Assembly: GCF_004023665.1 (NCBI RefSeq)
Contig: NZ_SAUF01000002.1
Location: 496,001 to 560,000 of the forward strand
Origin: Afifella aestuarii
Lineage (GTDB): Bacteria; Pseudomonadota; Alphaproteobacteria; Rhizobiales; Afifellaceae
Direction of reading: 5' to 3'
Length of the DNA stretch: 64,000 bases
Shown here: in pieces, positions 1-8,514 of the stretch
Layout of the letters: the number at the start of each line of letters is the position of its first letter
Numbering within the stretch: the stretch's first letter is position 1
Notes under the pieces: generated by a model
What the model saw: the letters and a program-made list of their open reading frames with translations, nothing else
Databases searched by the model: none
What the model was told of the DNA's origin: nothing
Made by a program: the position numbers and the translations under genes

Positions 1-373
1 GGGCGGTCTTTCGGGTGCATATCTTCTGGTTGAGATCGTTCGAAGGGCTGAATTCGCCCTTGGAAAATGTATAATATGCTGATTTTAAAGGAGAATAAGG
101 CGGAGGTGGCGGGTAAAAGCCGACGATGGCGGCGGCCGGAAAGGGAAAATGATTTCGCCCTTGAAAAACCGGGCTAAAATGCGAGTGGCTGCAAGGATTT
201 GCAGAGGGTGAGTGGCAGCCACTTGTCCGCATGGACGCGGATTGAGGCTGCCGGAGACCGAAGAGACCCCTGACCTGCAGGCCGAGGCGGCCGTGCAGGA
301 GATTTTTACGATCAGGTGGCGGATCGAGAAGGGCGGCGCTTAAGGGCTCGCCTCCGTTCCCGTCTGCGGAGGC
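1..373. other. Left-edge intergenic stretch without a supported gene
   Basis: This stretch lies downstream of the minus-strand SF1 helicase gene. The first ~200 bases look more AT-rich than the rest. The 10-mer ttcgcccttg occurs at about 53-62 and 154-163, and the first copy forms a short hairpin with aagggc at about 43-48. No reading frame looks protein-like. It may be the outer edge of the accessory region, but no attachment site or integrase is visible. Confidence 0.4.
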
Positions 374-2479
374 TCAGGCAACCATCAGGTCTTCCAGGAA
401 CTCCGAGCCGGGCTCCAAACCCGAAACGAGAGCCCGGTCGCGGGCGCGCGTCAGGGCGACGTAGAGGAGCTGGCGCTCCGTCGTCACCACCTCGTCGAGC
501 TCGAACTCGTCGGCGACATCGGCGATGCGCTCCGCCAGCGGCAGCACACCCTCGTCGCAGGCCACGATGGCGACAGCCCGGAACTCCAGCCCCTTGGCAA
601 GATGCATCGTGCCGACCAGCAGCCGCTCCTCGCCGTCGTCGCTTCGCCACTCCGACAGCGTGCGGATGGCAAGTCCGGCTTCTTCCGCAGCGGCGCGGGC
701 GCGGGGAAGCTCGTTCGCGGAACGCACGAAGAGGCCGATCTCAGCCGGTGAGATCCCGTCCGCCACAGCGCGCTGCAGGAAGGCCGCCACCGCCGCCCGT
801 TCGGTGGCCTCGTCCGCGGCAAGGACGACCACGGGCTCCGGCCCTTCGAAGACGGAAACCGTGCCGGCGCGCTCATCCTCCAGCCCGTCGACGTCGCGCA
901 CATTCGGCGGCAGAAGCCGGTCGGCCGCACGCCGGATCTGGTGGGAGGTGCGGTAGTTCACCTTCAGCGTCGCTGAGCGGCCGCGCACGTCGATGCCGAG
1001 CCCCTTCCAGGAAAAAGGCTGCTGGAAGATGCGCTGGCCGATATCACCAGCAAAGAAGAGGGCGTCCGGCGCGTCGGGGGCGATCGCCGCCAGGAAGCGC
1101 AGCTCCGGCACGCCGAGATCCTGCGCCTCGTCGACGACGATATGGTCGAAGGGTTTTTCCGCGCGCGTTTCGTAGGCCGCCGCGACGGCGGCGAACATCG
1201 AAGCGGGCGTCATCAGCGCGCGGCGGGCGAGCGTGGCCCGCAGGCGCGAAAAAACCTCCCACAGCCGCTCGCGCTGCCGGGCCCCGAGCCGGTTCTTGCG
1301 GCCCATGCGCGGCACCTCGGCATAGGCTTCGGCGCGGTCGATCTGCCAGGCGTCGATGACATGTGCCCATTCGGAAAGGAGGAACTGCTGGGAAAAGCCG
1401 GTCTCACCCGCCTCTTCGGCCGCCTTCATCAGGCTGAGGCGGATCTGCTCCGGCTTGGCGAGCGCGGGCTCGCGGCCCGTGAGGAGGGAGTAGAGCTCTG
1501 CGCCGATCCGCTCGAACGAAGCGATGGTGACGCGCCGTAAAAGGTCCGCACGCTCTCCGAGGAGGATGCCGAGCTTCTCTTCAAGGGCGCGGGCCAAAGG
1601 ATCGGAAAAGGTGGTCAGGAGGATGCGCGCCTGCGGCTCCTGGTGAAGAAGGCGAGCAACGCGGTGGAGCGCGACGACGGTCTTGCCGGTTCCGGCCGAG
1701 CCGATGACGCGGGCCGGACCGGACCAGGCACGATCGACGACGCCGCGCTGCGCCGGGTGCAGGAAGACGGCCCATTTCTCGAAGGGCCAGTCGAGCGCCG
1801 CCTTCATTTCCTCCACGCCATCCAGCACGCGGAAGCGGCGCAGCGTGTCGGGATGCGCCAGCGGATCGGCCATCTGCGCGACCGCCGGATGCAGGATGCC
1901 CGTCGCGGCATATTCCAGGAGGGCTTCGGCCGCCTCGGCGGGCAGGTGCGGGGCGAGGGCGAAGAAGTCGTCCTCGCTCGCCGCCGCGACATCCGCCAGC
2001 CAGTCTTCCGGCACGCCGATGGAAAGAAGCTCGTCGGCGGCAAGCTTCGCAAAAAGCCGGCGCGTGGCTTTCGGCGCTGGCGTGCGTGGTGGCTCCGGCC
2101 TATCGAGGCCCAAATCACCCTGGACCGGCGGGGGCGCGATCTCTTCGACGCGCTCGCGCACTTCCACGATCTGGATCGCGCCCGTCTTCGGATGGGTCTC
2201 GATCCGCCGCCGCTCCGCCCATCTATAGGCCTCGTCGTGATGGCCGACATGGACGAGCATCAGGCTGTCGCCGCTCTTGTGGACGATGATCCTGAGATCG
2301 CGATTGACCCGCACCGACCAGAAGTTCGGATCTTTCGAGCTGTCGATCCGGTGGAAATTGAGGCCCGGCCGATCCGGGTCGGTTTGCAGGTCGAACGCGG
2401 TCAGCTTCGCCTGCTTCTGCTCGTCATTCCGGAGCTTGCCGAGCGCGGCGGTGAAACTGTCGGCGAGGATGGTGGGCAT
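374..2479 (-). CDS. SF1 (UvrD/Rep-like) DNA helicase with a RelE-like N-terminal domain
   Basis: A 701-aa superfamily 1 helicase and the last gene of the restriction-modification operon. Visible motifs: Walker A GSAGTGKT near residues 260-267, motif II DEAQD near 450-454, GDIGQRIFQ (motif III region), VNYRTS (IV), a GTMHLAKGLEF block (V) and YVALTRARD (VI). These fit an ATP-driven 3'-5' translocase of the UvrD/PcrA group. Residues 1-90 do not belong to that core: the segment around FWSVRVNRDLRIIVHK followed by LMLVHVGHHDEAYRWAERR reads like a RelE/ParE-fold toxin domain, a layout seen in some annotated UvrD-like proteins. It starts 8 nt after the small gene upstream, so it is probably cotranscribed with the methyltransferase. 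A role in anti-phage defence is inferred from context. Confidence 0.85.
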   Translation of the reverse strand: MPTILADSFTAALGKLRNDEQKQAKLTAFDLQTDPDRPGLNFHRIDSSKDPNFWSVRVNRDLRIIVHKSGDSLMLVHVGHHDEAYRWAERRRIETHPKTGAIQIVEVRERVEEIAPPPVQGDLGLDRPEPPRTPAPKATRRLFAKLAADELLSIGVPEDWLADVAAASEDDFFALAPHLPAEAAEALLEYAATGILHPAVAQMADPLAHPDTLRRFRVLDGVEEMKAALDWPFEKWAVFLHPAQRGVVDRAWSGPARVIGSAGTGKTVVALHRVARLLHQEPQARILLTTFSDPLARALEEKLGILLGERADLLRRVTIASFERIGAELYSLLTGREPALAKPEQIRLSLMKAAEEAGETGFSQQFLLSEWAHVIDAWQIDRAEAYAEVPRMGRKNRLGARQRERLWEVFSRLRATLARRALMTPASMFAAVAAAYETRAEKPFDHIVVDEAQDLGVPELRFLAAIAPDAPDALFFAGDIGQRIFQQPFSWKGLGIDVRGRSATLKVNYRTSHQIRRAADRLLPPNVRDVDGLEDERAGTVSVFEGPEPVVVLAADEATERAAVAAFLQRAVADGISPAEIGLFVRSANELPRARAAAEEAGLAIRTLSEWRSDDGEERLLVGTMHLAKGLEFRAVAIVACDEGVLPLAERIADVADEFELDEVVTTERQLLYVALTRARDRALVSGLEPGSEFLEDLMVA

Positions 2480-2487
2480 CGATCAGA

Positions 2488-2652
2488 TCACTTCTTCTTC
2501 CGAAAATCCTTTGCCTTGGCTATCTCGCGTAGCTTCTCTTTCTTCGCCTTCTCGCGCTTCCTCTTTGACCGCGCACGTCTTTCCATCTCGCGACGCTCAG
2601 CTGCATTCAGTTTCCGGGCAGGCTCTCGGATATAACCCACAGAGCTCCCCAT
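2488..2652 (-). CDS. Small highly basic protein of unknown function
   Basis: A 54-aa product (MGSSVGYIREPARKL...) made mostly of Arg, Lys and Glu in its second half and predicted to be one charged helix. I chose the ATG at 2652 because AAGGTGG lies about 10 nt upstream. An ATG at 2688 in the same frame would give 66 aa but lacks a clear ribosome site. The stop is 8 nt before the SF1 helicase start, which suggests coupling. Its 5' part overlaps the 3' part of the 76-aa membrane ORF in another frame, so one of the two ends may be wrong or a frameshift may separate a former single gene. Function unknown; it could bind nucleic acid. Confidence 0.5.
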   Translation of the reverse strand: MGSSVGYIREPARKLNAAERREMERRARSKRKREKAKKEKLREIAKAKDFRKKK

Positions 2653-2827
2653 GATAGTAGAACCACCTTGGTAACTGCCTCTTCCCATTCTTTCTGCCCG
2701 TTGGAAGGTAAAATCCTAATGCCCCGACAGCTACAAGAATGAGGGCAAGCAGCTTTGCTAGCTCGGCGGCGTCTCTGATGTAAGTCATAAAGGAGCGCCA
2801 GCGGTTGTGTTGATTGTCGGCATTCAT
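2597..2827 (-). CDS. Small predicted single-pass membrane protein
   Basis: A 76-aa ORF whose ATG is preceded by AAGGAC at a good distance. Residues ~18-43 (AELAKLLALILVAVGALGFY) form one hydrophobic helix. The gene begins 51 nt after the methyltransferase stop, and its last ~55 nt overlap the basic small ORF in another frame. The C-terminus (CGLYPRACPETECS) does not look like a conserved tail, so the frame may be disrupted near 2690. No family recognised. It could be a membrane accessory of the defence operon, but that is only context. Confidence 0.45.
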   Translation of the reverse strand: MNADNQHNRWRSFMTYIRDAAELAKLLALILVAVGALGFYLPTGRKNGKRQLPRWFYYHGELCGLYPRACPETECS

Positions 2828-2878
2828 CGCACTGTCCTTTCTCTCCCAAGGAAGCGTGTGATGTCCTGGCGGAAAAGT

Positions 2879-5812
2879 CTACACCCCAAAAACCTTCAGC
2901 ACCTCGTCCCCGAAATGATTGATCACCTTCACGGCGATCCGGCCCGTCTTCGGGCGCGGGAAGGGGCGTGAGGTGTCGGAATAGAGCGTCTCCCAGGCGT
3001 CGCGGTCGATCTCCGCCTTCAGCGCCGTCTTCAGGCTCTTGTAGGGATCGCTTCCGCCGCTCTTCGCGCCGCCGAGAAAATAGGCGTGGCGCACGAAGAA
3101 GCTCTCTTCGTCATAATCGGTGTCGATGAACCAGCAGGCGATGCCGGAAACGTCGTCGGAGCGGATCTCGCCGGTTGCCGGATCGAAGATGTCGATGCCG
3201 TTCACCTTCACCTGGATCTCGCCCTCATCCGTCTCGATCAGGTCGATGTCCGGCTCGCCGAAGACGACGAAGAGGTTGCCCTTGCCGGTGTTCTTCAGAT
3301 CTTCCGCCATGTGGAGGTCGGGGTTCATGCGCGCCTTCAGGATCGGCATCGGCCCGAGCCGGTCGAGCCCCGCCGCCTGGGCCTCGTAGTTGAAGGCGCA
3401 GGCGATCAGGATGTCGAAGCGGGCATCCGATGCCTCGCGCGCCGCGGCCGTGGTGGCGGAGCGCGACAGCGTGCCGAATTCCGGGCCGATGAGGATCGCG
3501 GCACGCTTTTCCGCCCCCGCCTCGTCGGTGAAGCGCCCCTCGGCGGCGACGAAATGGCCGGGCCAGGGCGTGAGCGATGCGAAATGGATGGTGTCCGCCT
3601 TCGCCTGCGCATGCACGCCGGCGCTGCGCAGATGGTCGAGCACCATGGCGCCGAAATCCGCCTCCGGCATGTTGCGCGGGCCGGGCTGCATGTCGCCCTC
3701 ATAGGCGTCGAGCTCGTCCTTCAGCGTGTCGTCGCGCGCCGTGACGATGCGGTGCGGCGAAAGGCTCTCGACGGTGAAAGGCCCGGCGACGCGCACGCGC
3801 GATCTGTCCTCGTAGGGCCGGTCGTAGAGCATCTCCACATCGGCGGCCTTGGCGATGGAGGCGTCGATCTCGCCCTGGCGGGCGATGCGCGCCTCCCACC
3901 AGGCGGCATGCGCCTCAAGCGCTTCCTTCGGCCAGCTCTCTTCCGCCTCGCGCGGGATCTCCCATTCCTCCCAGGCCTTGCCGAGGGCGGTGTTCAGCCT
4001 CTCGCGCAGCGGCTCCAGCCGTTCCTGGAATCTTTCCCAGATGATGTCGATCTCGGCATTGTTGGCGATCGATTTCAGGGTGATGTGCGGGGCGCGCTCA
4101 TAGACGAAGCCGAGGCGGATATCCCCGCCCGTCGCCCCGTCCGGCTGGATTTTTCCCGAAACCTCCTGTTCTCTGGCGCGGCCTTCCGGGCTGTCGGCGA
4201 GAAGATAGTAGGGGTAGCGCGCGCTCATCAGCCGGGTGCGGGCAAGCGCCAGCGCCACGCGCGAGGTATCGATGGTGATCCAGCGCCGCCCCCATTGCTC
4301 GGCGACGGTCGCCGTCGTGCCGGAGCCGCAGGTCGGGTCGAGCACGAGGTCGCCGGGATCGGTGGTCATGAGGAGGCAGCGTTCGATCACCTTCGGAGAC
4401 GTTTCGACGACGTAATTGAGACCGACGCCGATCTGCACCGATTCCCATCGGTCATTGATTGGGATAACCGGAAAGTCGTTTAGGTACCTCCGGTACCTGA
4501 GGGTTTTACCCGCGGTATGCACTCTTCCAGCTCTACCAAGGCGACGCATGCCTGCGAGTGTCGCTTTCCAGTGACTGCCAGCAGCGGGACGATAAGAAGC
4601 TCCGCGATAGCCGAAGCCCTGATCTGACGAGCCTGCGCCAGAACTCAAAAGACTGGTATGTTGGAGTAAAAGGGCAGGATCAGTGGATGCGCGTTCTTCC
4701 ACAGATGCACGCTTGTCGAAGAATCCATGATCTACTACGTCATATCGATCTGATGAAGGGTCCCCCGCTCGCCTTTGTTCATAGAGAGGCCGGAACTTAA
4801 CAACAGATCTTTTCCGAGCGTACCAACAGATGAAGTCGACCGTGTTTGGGAGGACCCCTGCTGACAGGCTCCCTGTTTTCTGGAATTGGATCAGGCAGCA
4901 AAAGTTCTCCTCTCCAAAGACCTCATCCATCACTGCCCGGATGCGATGCACGTTTTCACTACCTATCTGCACGAAGACGGAGCCGGAATCCGTCAAGAGC
5001 TCCCGCGCCACGCTGAGCCGGTCGCGCAGATAGGTGAGGTAGGAGTGGATGCCGTCCTTCCAGGTGTCCCGAAAAGCCTTCACCTGTTCCGGCTCGCGGC
5101 TGACATCGGCCTGCTTGCCATCCTTGACGTCGCGCGACAGGGTGGAGACCTGCCAGTTGGAATTGAACTTGATGCCGTAGGGCGGGTCGAAATAGATCGC
5201 CTGCACCTTGCCGCGCAGCCCCTCGCGCTCGGCAAGGCTCGCCATCACCTGCAGGCTGTCGCCGAGGATCATGCGGTTCTGCCAGTGGAGCGGATGCTGG
5301 TAAAACTCCGCCCGCGCCTCCGGATCGGCAAGGCCGTTGAAATCGGCGAAGAGATCGGGCGCCTCCGAGGCGGTCTCGCGCGCGGCATCGGAGCGGCGCT
5401 TCAGATCGTCGATCAGCGCTTTGGGATGCACCTTCTCCTGGATGTAGAGGGGAGGGGCATTGACGACGAGGTCGGACCAGTCCTGCTGGTCCTTGCCGCG
5501 CCAGACGAGCTGCGCATCGCCGATCTCCACCGTGCCGGTGGCGGCAAGCTCTTCGACCTGCTCCGGCGTCAGCGTGATCTTCGCGCCGTTCCAGACGATC
5601 TGCGGGTCGCGGTCAGGGTCGCGCGGGCGGTGCTCGCCCTTTTCAAGCGGCCGGTCGCGGGCAAGGCTCAGCTCTTCCCGCTCCTCGCCCAGGATCTCCA
5701 TCTGCTGCTCGTAGAGCGAGGCCATCTCGGCGGTCGGATTGTTGATCCGCTTCGCCGCATCATGGGTGAGGGAGGTGACGGATTTTTCGGACGGTGTCGT
5801 GCGGCGAGCCAT
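2879..5812 (-). CDS. Site-specific DNA methyltransferase (type III Mod-like, beta class)
   Basis: A 977-aa N6-adenine or N4-cytosine methyltransferase. The catalytic motif DPPY is near residue 210 and the AdoMet-binding motif DPTCGSGT near 493-500; catalytic-before-AdoMet order is the beta class typical of type III Mod subunits. Residues ~305-450 between them should hold the target recognition domain, and the matching DNA (about 4440-4910) looks lower in GC than its flanks. The protein is much longer than a classical Mod (~600-650 aa): a ~400-aa C-terminal extension follows the AdoMet motif. The ATG at 5812 overlaps the preceding stop by one base (TGATG); a TTG at 5815 in frame is the alternative. 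It should mark self DNA against the Res-like nuclease upstream in the operon. Confidence 0.88.
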   Translation of the reverse strand: MARRTTPSEKSVTSLTHDAAKRINNPTAEMASLYEQQMEILGEEREELSLARDRPLEKGEHRPRDPDRDPQIVWNGAKITLTPEQVEELAATGTVEIGDAQLVWRGKDQQDWSDLVVNAPPLYIQEKVHPKALIDDLKRRSDAARETASEAPDLFADFNGLADPEARAEFYQHPLHWQNRMILGDSLQVMASLAEREGLRGKVQAIYFDPPYGIKFNSNWQVSTLSRDVKDGKQADVSREPEQVKAFRDTWKDGIHSYLTYLRDRLSVARELLTDSGSVFVQIGSENVHRIRAVMDEVFGEENFCCLIQFQKTGSLSAGVLPNTVDFICWYARKRSVVKFRPLYEQRRAGDPSSDRYDVVDHGFFDKRASVEERASTDPALLLQHTSLLSSGAGSSDQGFGYRGASYRPAAGSHWKATLAGMRRLGRAGRVHTAGKTLRYRRYLNDFPVIPINDRWESVQIGVGLNYVVETSPKVIERCLLMTTDPGDLVLDPTCGSGTTATVAEQWGRRWITIDTSRVALALARTRLMSARYPYYLLADSPEGRAREQEVSGKIQPDGATGGDIRLGFVYERAPHITLKSIANNAEIDIIWERFQERLEPLRERLNTALGKAWEEWEIPREAEESWPKEALEAHAAWWEARIARQGEIDASIAKAADVEMLYDRPYEDRSRVRVAGPFTVESLSPHRIVTARDDTLKDELDAYEGDMQPGPRNMPEADFGAMVLDHLRSAGVHAQAKADTIHFASLTPWPGHFVAAEGRFTDEAGAEKRAAILIGPEFGTLSRSATTAAAREASDARFDILIACAFNYEAQAAGLDRLGPMPILKARMNPDLHMAEDLKNTGKGNLFVVFGEPDIDLIETDEGEIQVKVNGIDIFDPATGEIRSDDVSGIACWFIDTDYDEESFFVRHAYFLGGAKSGGSDPYKSLKTALKAEIDRDAWETLYSDTSRPFPRPKTGRIAVKVINHFGDEVLKVFGV

Positions 5813-6429
5813 CAAGCACCTTCTCGGCTGCGCATCTCGTTGAGGAGGGTGTCGAAGACATCGACACTCGCCTTGATATGGTCGAGGGCTTCTGTCATCG
5901 GCCGAAGAGCTTCGGAGAATGCCTCTTCCCGGCCATCTTCGATCGCTTTTGCGAGCTCCGTCTTGTCGATGCGGAAGGGCAGGAAGAAGCTTGGTTCATC
6001 ATCGACGATGAACGATGTGTGCTCCACGCATCGTGCGTTCTCTCGCACAAGTTTCTTCCAGGGGGTCTTTCCAAGGACATCCTGCTGGAAACGAAAGCCG
6101 ATCTGGCCTGAACCTTCTCGACAGAAGCGCGTGAGCCAGAAGAAGTCGTGCGCTCCGCCCTGGTCCCCATTGTCTCCCGCCCCGTACCAGAGCTCAAACC
6201 ATGCGGGCCATTCCGTGCTCTCTGTTCTCCAGTCTTTCGGCATGACAAAGCAGTCGTCGTTCTCAAGCCAGTTGTTTTTATAGAGCCAGTTATTGTGGTC
6301 TGCCCATTGGGCACAGACGTCCTCGATCGCATCTGAGACGCGCTTCTCGATCTCCTGCAGCCGCTTTGCTGCAGCGTCGACGTCGCCCAGGCTTTCGACG
6401 ATCATCCTATCGAGCGATGCCTGTTCCAT
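5812..6429 (-). CDS. Unknown protein inside the restriction-modification operon
   Basis: A 205-aa soluble protein that I do not recognise. The N-terminal ~40 residues and the C-terminal ~45 residues look helical; the middle is rich in aromatic residues (WADHNNWLYKNNWLEND, then WPAWFELWYG and HDFFWLTRF). There is no signal peptide or membrane segment. It starts 4 nt after the PD-(D/E)XK gene stop, and its stop overlaps the methyltransferase ATG by one base, so it is coupled to both. That fixed position suggests an accessory subunit of the methyltransferase or nuclease. Base composition looks less GC-rich than in core genes. Confidence 0.75.
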   Translation of the reverse strand: MEQASLDRMIVESLGDVDAAAKRLQEIEKRVSDAIEDVCAQWADHNNWLYKNNWLENDDCFVMPKDWRTESTEWPAWFELWYGAGDNGDQGGAHDFFWLTRFCREGSGQIGFRFQQDVLGKTPWKKLVRENARCVEHTSFIVDDEPSFFLPFRIDKTELAKAIEDGREEAFSEALRPMTEALDHIKASVDVFDTLLNEMRSREGA

Positions 6430-6433
6430 GGTG

Positions 6434-7246
6434 CTACCTCAATTGCTCGATGTGCCCGGCGAACTGCAGCAAGACCTCTCCTGCGATCGCCCCTCTCTTT
6501 TCGCGCTTTTCGACTGCGCGGCGGATCGCCTTCGCCACGTCCCGCCATGTGAACGAAATGATGTCTTGTTCATCGCTGACGCGCCCTGTGGTGAGATAGA
6601 GGACGAAAGATCGCTCCTTGCCGAGCGCTGCTGCCATTTTCTGCGCCAGTTCCCGGTAGCGCGTGAGCTGCTTTCTTCCCTCGGGCGCTCCGATTTTGAC
6701 CTCTATGAAGAGGATCGTCGTGGGCAGAACCGCAGTGATATCGACGCGGTTCGTCTGGTCGGCGAAGACGCAGTGCTCGCGTCGCGTGACGTAGCCCTGT
6801 CTCAGGTCGAGTTCCGAAAGCTCCGGGTTCGCAGGGCCGAGGAGAGCCAGGACCTCTTCCAGCACCGCGGAGCCGAAACCGTGCGAGCCGGAGCAGTCGA
6901 GGATCCATTCCAGCACGGCGGAGGTGCGCACCTCGTCTCGCTTGAGGCCAGCGACGCCCCAGACATTCATAAGGCGCCCCTGACTGCGATCAGCGGCGAC
7001 GGCCGGTCGCAGCGCCTGGAGGAAGGACGCCGTGGCCTCAGGGTCGATTTCGCGTCGTTTCGGGACAGGTTGAGGAGCGTGCTCCAGGCGATAGCCTCGG
7101 ACCGCCGAGAACAAGGTACGCAGCCGCTGCTCTAGGGCCGAGCCATTTCTGCCTGCGGCTCGTGCCTCGCGCAGACTTATCAGGAAGTGTGCGACGGAAT
7201 CCGCTCGTTCCGGCTCAAGCGCCGCTGCTCGCCCGGTTGATGCCAT
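6434..7246 (-). CDS. PD-(D/E)XK nuclease superfamily protein
   Basis: A 270-aa protein with a recognisable nuclease core in its second half: NRVDI supplies the first Asp, followed by the strand LFIEVKIGA (E-x-K) and the downstream GRKQLTRY element, typical of PDDEXK_4-like nucleases. The first ~90 residues are helical and charged. The ATG overlaps the stop of a 35-codon ORF (TGATG), and GGAGAC lies upstream. The gene is followed 4 nt later by the unknown 205-aa gene and then the methyltransferase. The operon therefore carries a second nuclease besides the one at the end of the Res-like protein. Whether it cuts foreign DNA or acts as an effector is not shown. Confidence 0.78.
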   Translation of the reverse strand: MASTGRAAALEPERADSVAHFLISLREARAAGRNGSALEQRLRTLFSAVRGYRLEHAPQPVPKRREIDPEATASFLQALRPAVAADRSQGRLMNVWGVAGLKRDEVRTSAVLEWILDCSGSHGFGSAVLEEVLALLGPANPELSELDLRQGYVTRREHCVFADQTNRVDITAVLPTTILFIEVKIGAPEGRKQLTRYRELAQKMAAALGKERSFVLYLTTGRVSDEQDIISFTWRDVAKAIRRAVEKREKRGAIAGEVLLQFAGHIEQLR

Positions 7247-7267
7247 CAGGCGGTCTCCGTCTCCCGC
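7244..7267 (-). repeat. Direct repeat copy A (res 3'-end / start-codon junction)
   Basis: On the plus strand this 24-nt segment begins catcaggcggt and aligns without gaps to the segment starting at 8613, which carries the stop of the res-like gene. I count about three C/T differences. Both copies include the overlapping TGATG stop/start signal. The two copies bracket the FRG gene and the acidic-protein gene. Confidence 0.7.
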
Positions 7268-7353
7268 CGAGCGGCGGCGCCGACGGTCCTGCCATGTTTG
7301 TCTTTAGCAGTAGAGGCGGTGGTTAGCTTGGTCGAGGGCGGGCGTCGGCGCAT
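7246..7353 (-). CDS. 35-codon ORF ending in a copy of the Res C-terminal sequence
   Basis: An ATG at 7353 opens 35 codons in the gap between the acidic-protein gene and the PD-(D/E)XK gene. Its last residues (RRETETA, then TGATG) nearly repeat the end of the Res-like protein (SRETETA, then TGATG). Its stop overlaps the PD-(D/E)XK ATG by one base. It may be translated only to deliver ribosomes to the next gene, or it may be a leftover of a duplicated res 3' end. No family recognised. Confidence 0.4.
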   Translation of the reverse strand: MRRRPPSTKLTTASTAKDKHGRTVGAAARRETETA

Positions 7354-7375
7354 GAATTAGAACAACGATTGTCTT

Positions 7376-7795
7376 CTACTCAGATTCAGTATCGTCCGCG
7401 TCCGGGTCGTCGTCGGGGCCGTCGTCGGGGCCAAAGAAGGAGGACGTATCTATTTCCAGAGTGGTGATCTCGACCGTCTTCTTCTGCGGATCGGCTGTGA
7501 AATGGACGATAACCGGAAAACTGTCGCTCATCGAGAATCCATCATCGGATCCGCTACCGTAATTGAGCTTTACATGAACAACGCCCGGAGCGGTCAATTC
7601 ATCGCCCGTGATCGCTCCGGCCTCGGCAAACACCTCCAGCCCCTCGAACTCGGTATGCGTTGAAAGGGCGCCGAGGTCGCTCCAGCTGGAGTCGGACGTG
7701 ACGTCGAATTCTTCCGCTGCCTGCGAAAGCCTGTCGGGAAGCTCTTTGAACCAAATCTTCCGGTCGGGGTTTTGAATGCGGACAGGGACACTCAT
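7376..7795 (-). CDS. Acidic protein of unknown function coupled to the FRG gene
   Basis: A 139-aa protein starting MSVPVRIQNPDRK. The ATG at 7795 overlaps the FRG stop (ATGA); an upstream in-frame ATG at 7825 would run 33 nt into the FRG gene and is less likely. The middle (VVHVKLNYGSGSD, then VIVHFTADPQKKTVEITTLEID) alternates like a beta sandwich, and the C-terminus is a very acidic tail (GPDDGPDDDPDADDTESE). No catalytic motif, signal peptide or membrane helix. The tight coupling suggests it partners with the FRG protein, for instance as a regulator or inhibitor; that is inference only. Confidence 0.7.
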   Translation of the reverse strand: MSVPVRIQNPDRKIWFKELPDRLSQAAEEFDVTSDSSWSDLGALSTHTEFEGLEVFAEAGAITGDELTAPGVVHVKLNYGSGSDDGFSMSDSFPVIVHFTADPQKKTVEITTLEIDTSSFFGPDDGPDDDPDADDTESE

Positions 7796-8514
7796 TCGCT
7801 CAGCAGCCCATTTTCGAAACGCCATCTCAGCATCTTGGCAAGCCCATCCAGGTCAGCCATCAGTGACGCGTCGTCGACACCCATAGCATGAAGCAGGCGG
7901 CGAAACTCGTCCTTGTGGTCGTGCGAGATCTCAAACCTCTCCGATTTGCCTCCGATATACCAAGCTTTGTCTGGCTCCGGATGAATCGAGAACATGCCAC
8001 GCTGACTGCCGATCCGCGCTGCAATCGTCGGCGGACGAATGAAGCGAGGTTCGGTAATGTCGAATGGATCATCCTCGCCAGGGTCCTCCGGATGATAGAA
8101 ACCTATCTTCCGGACTTCGACAGCAACGATCTCTCCCGCCTGCTTGCTCCGTCCGACCAGTGCGGTCGCGAAATAGCAGGCGACAAGCGGATTTGTGGTC
8201 CAATCAATGAGGCGTGTCGGCAATCCGTGATGTTGAGCGACCGCCAGCCAATCCCAATTGCTTTCTGGCCGTTCTTTAAGGAAGGGCCGTGCGCCCCGCC
8301 TGAAGTCTGTCAAAAGCTGTTGCTCATATTCGATTCGATAACGCTTGGAACGGCCGACCGACGGCTTCAGACTCCAATGATTGGCATGGCCCCGGAAGAC
8401 CCATCGATGCGGCGACTTATTGTGCGTCCAACGGATGAACTGTTCGAAGCTTTCACGTGCTTCCCGACGCAACCTGATGACGCTCGTCGGAGCGTGGCGC
8501 CGCACAGAGTTCAT
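7792..8514 (-). CDS. FRG-domain protein
   Basis: A 240-aa protein with the hallmarks of the FRG domain (PF08867): VFRGHANHWSLKPSVGR near residues 38-55, and later WLAVAQHHGLPTRLIDWT with NPLVACYFA near 90-120. The domain is named for its conserved FxRG motif; it is frequent in defence islands and its biochemical function is not settled. The C-terminal ~100 residues are less familiar. The ATG at 8514 follows AAGGAAG and overlaps the stop of a 34-codon ORF (ATGA). It lies between the res-like and nuclease genes and is the core of the segment bracketed by the duplicated junction. Confidence 0.85.
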   Translation of the reverse strand: MNSVRRHAPTSVIRLRREARESFEQFIRWTHNKSPHRWVFRGHANHWSLKPSVGRSKRYRIEYEQQLLTDFRRGARPFLKERPESNWDWLAVAQHHGLPTRLIDWTTNPLVACYFATALVGRSKQAGEIVAVEVRKIGFYHPEDPGEDDPFDITEPRFIRPPTIAARIGSQRGMFSIHPEPDKAWYIGGKSERFEISHDHKDEFRRLLHAMGVDDASLMADLDGLAKMLRWRFENGLLSE

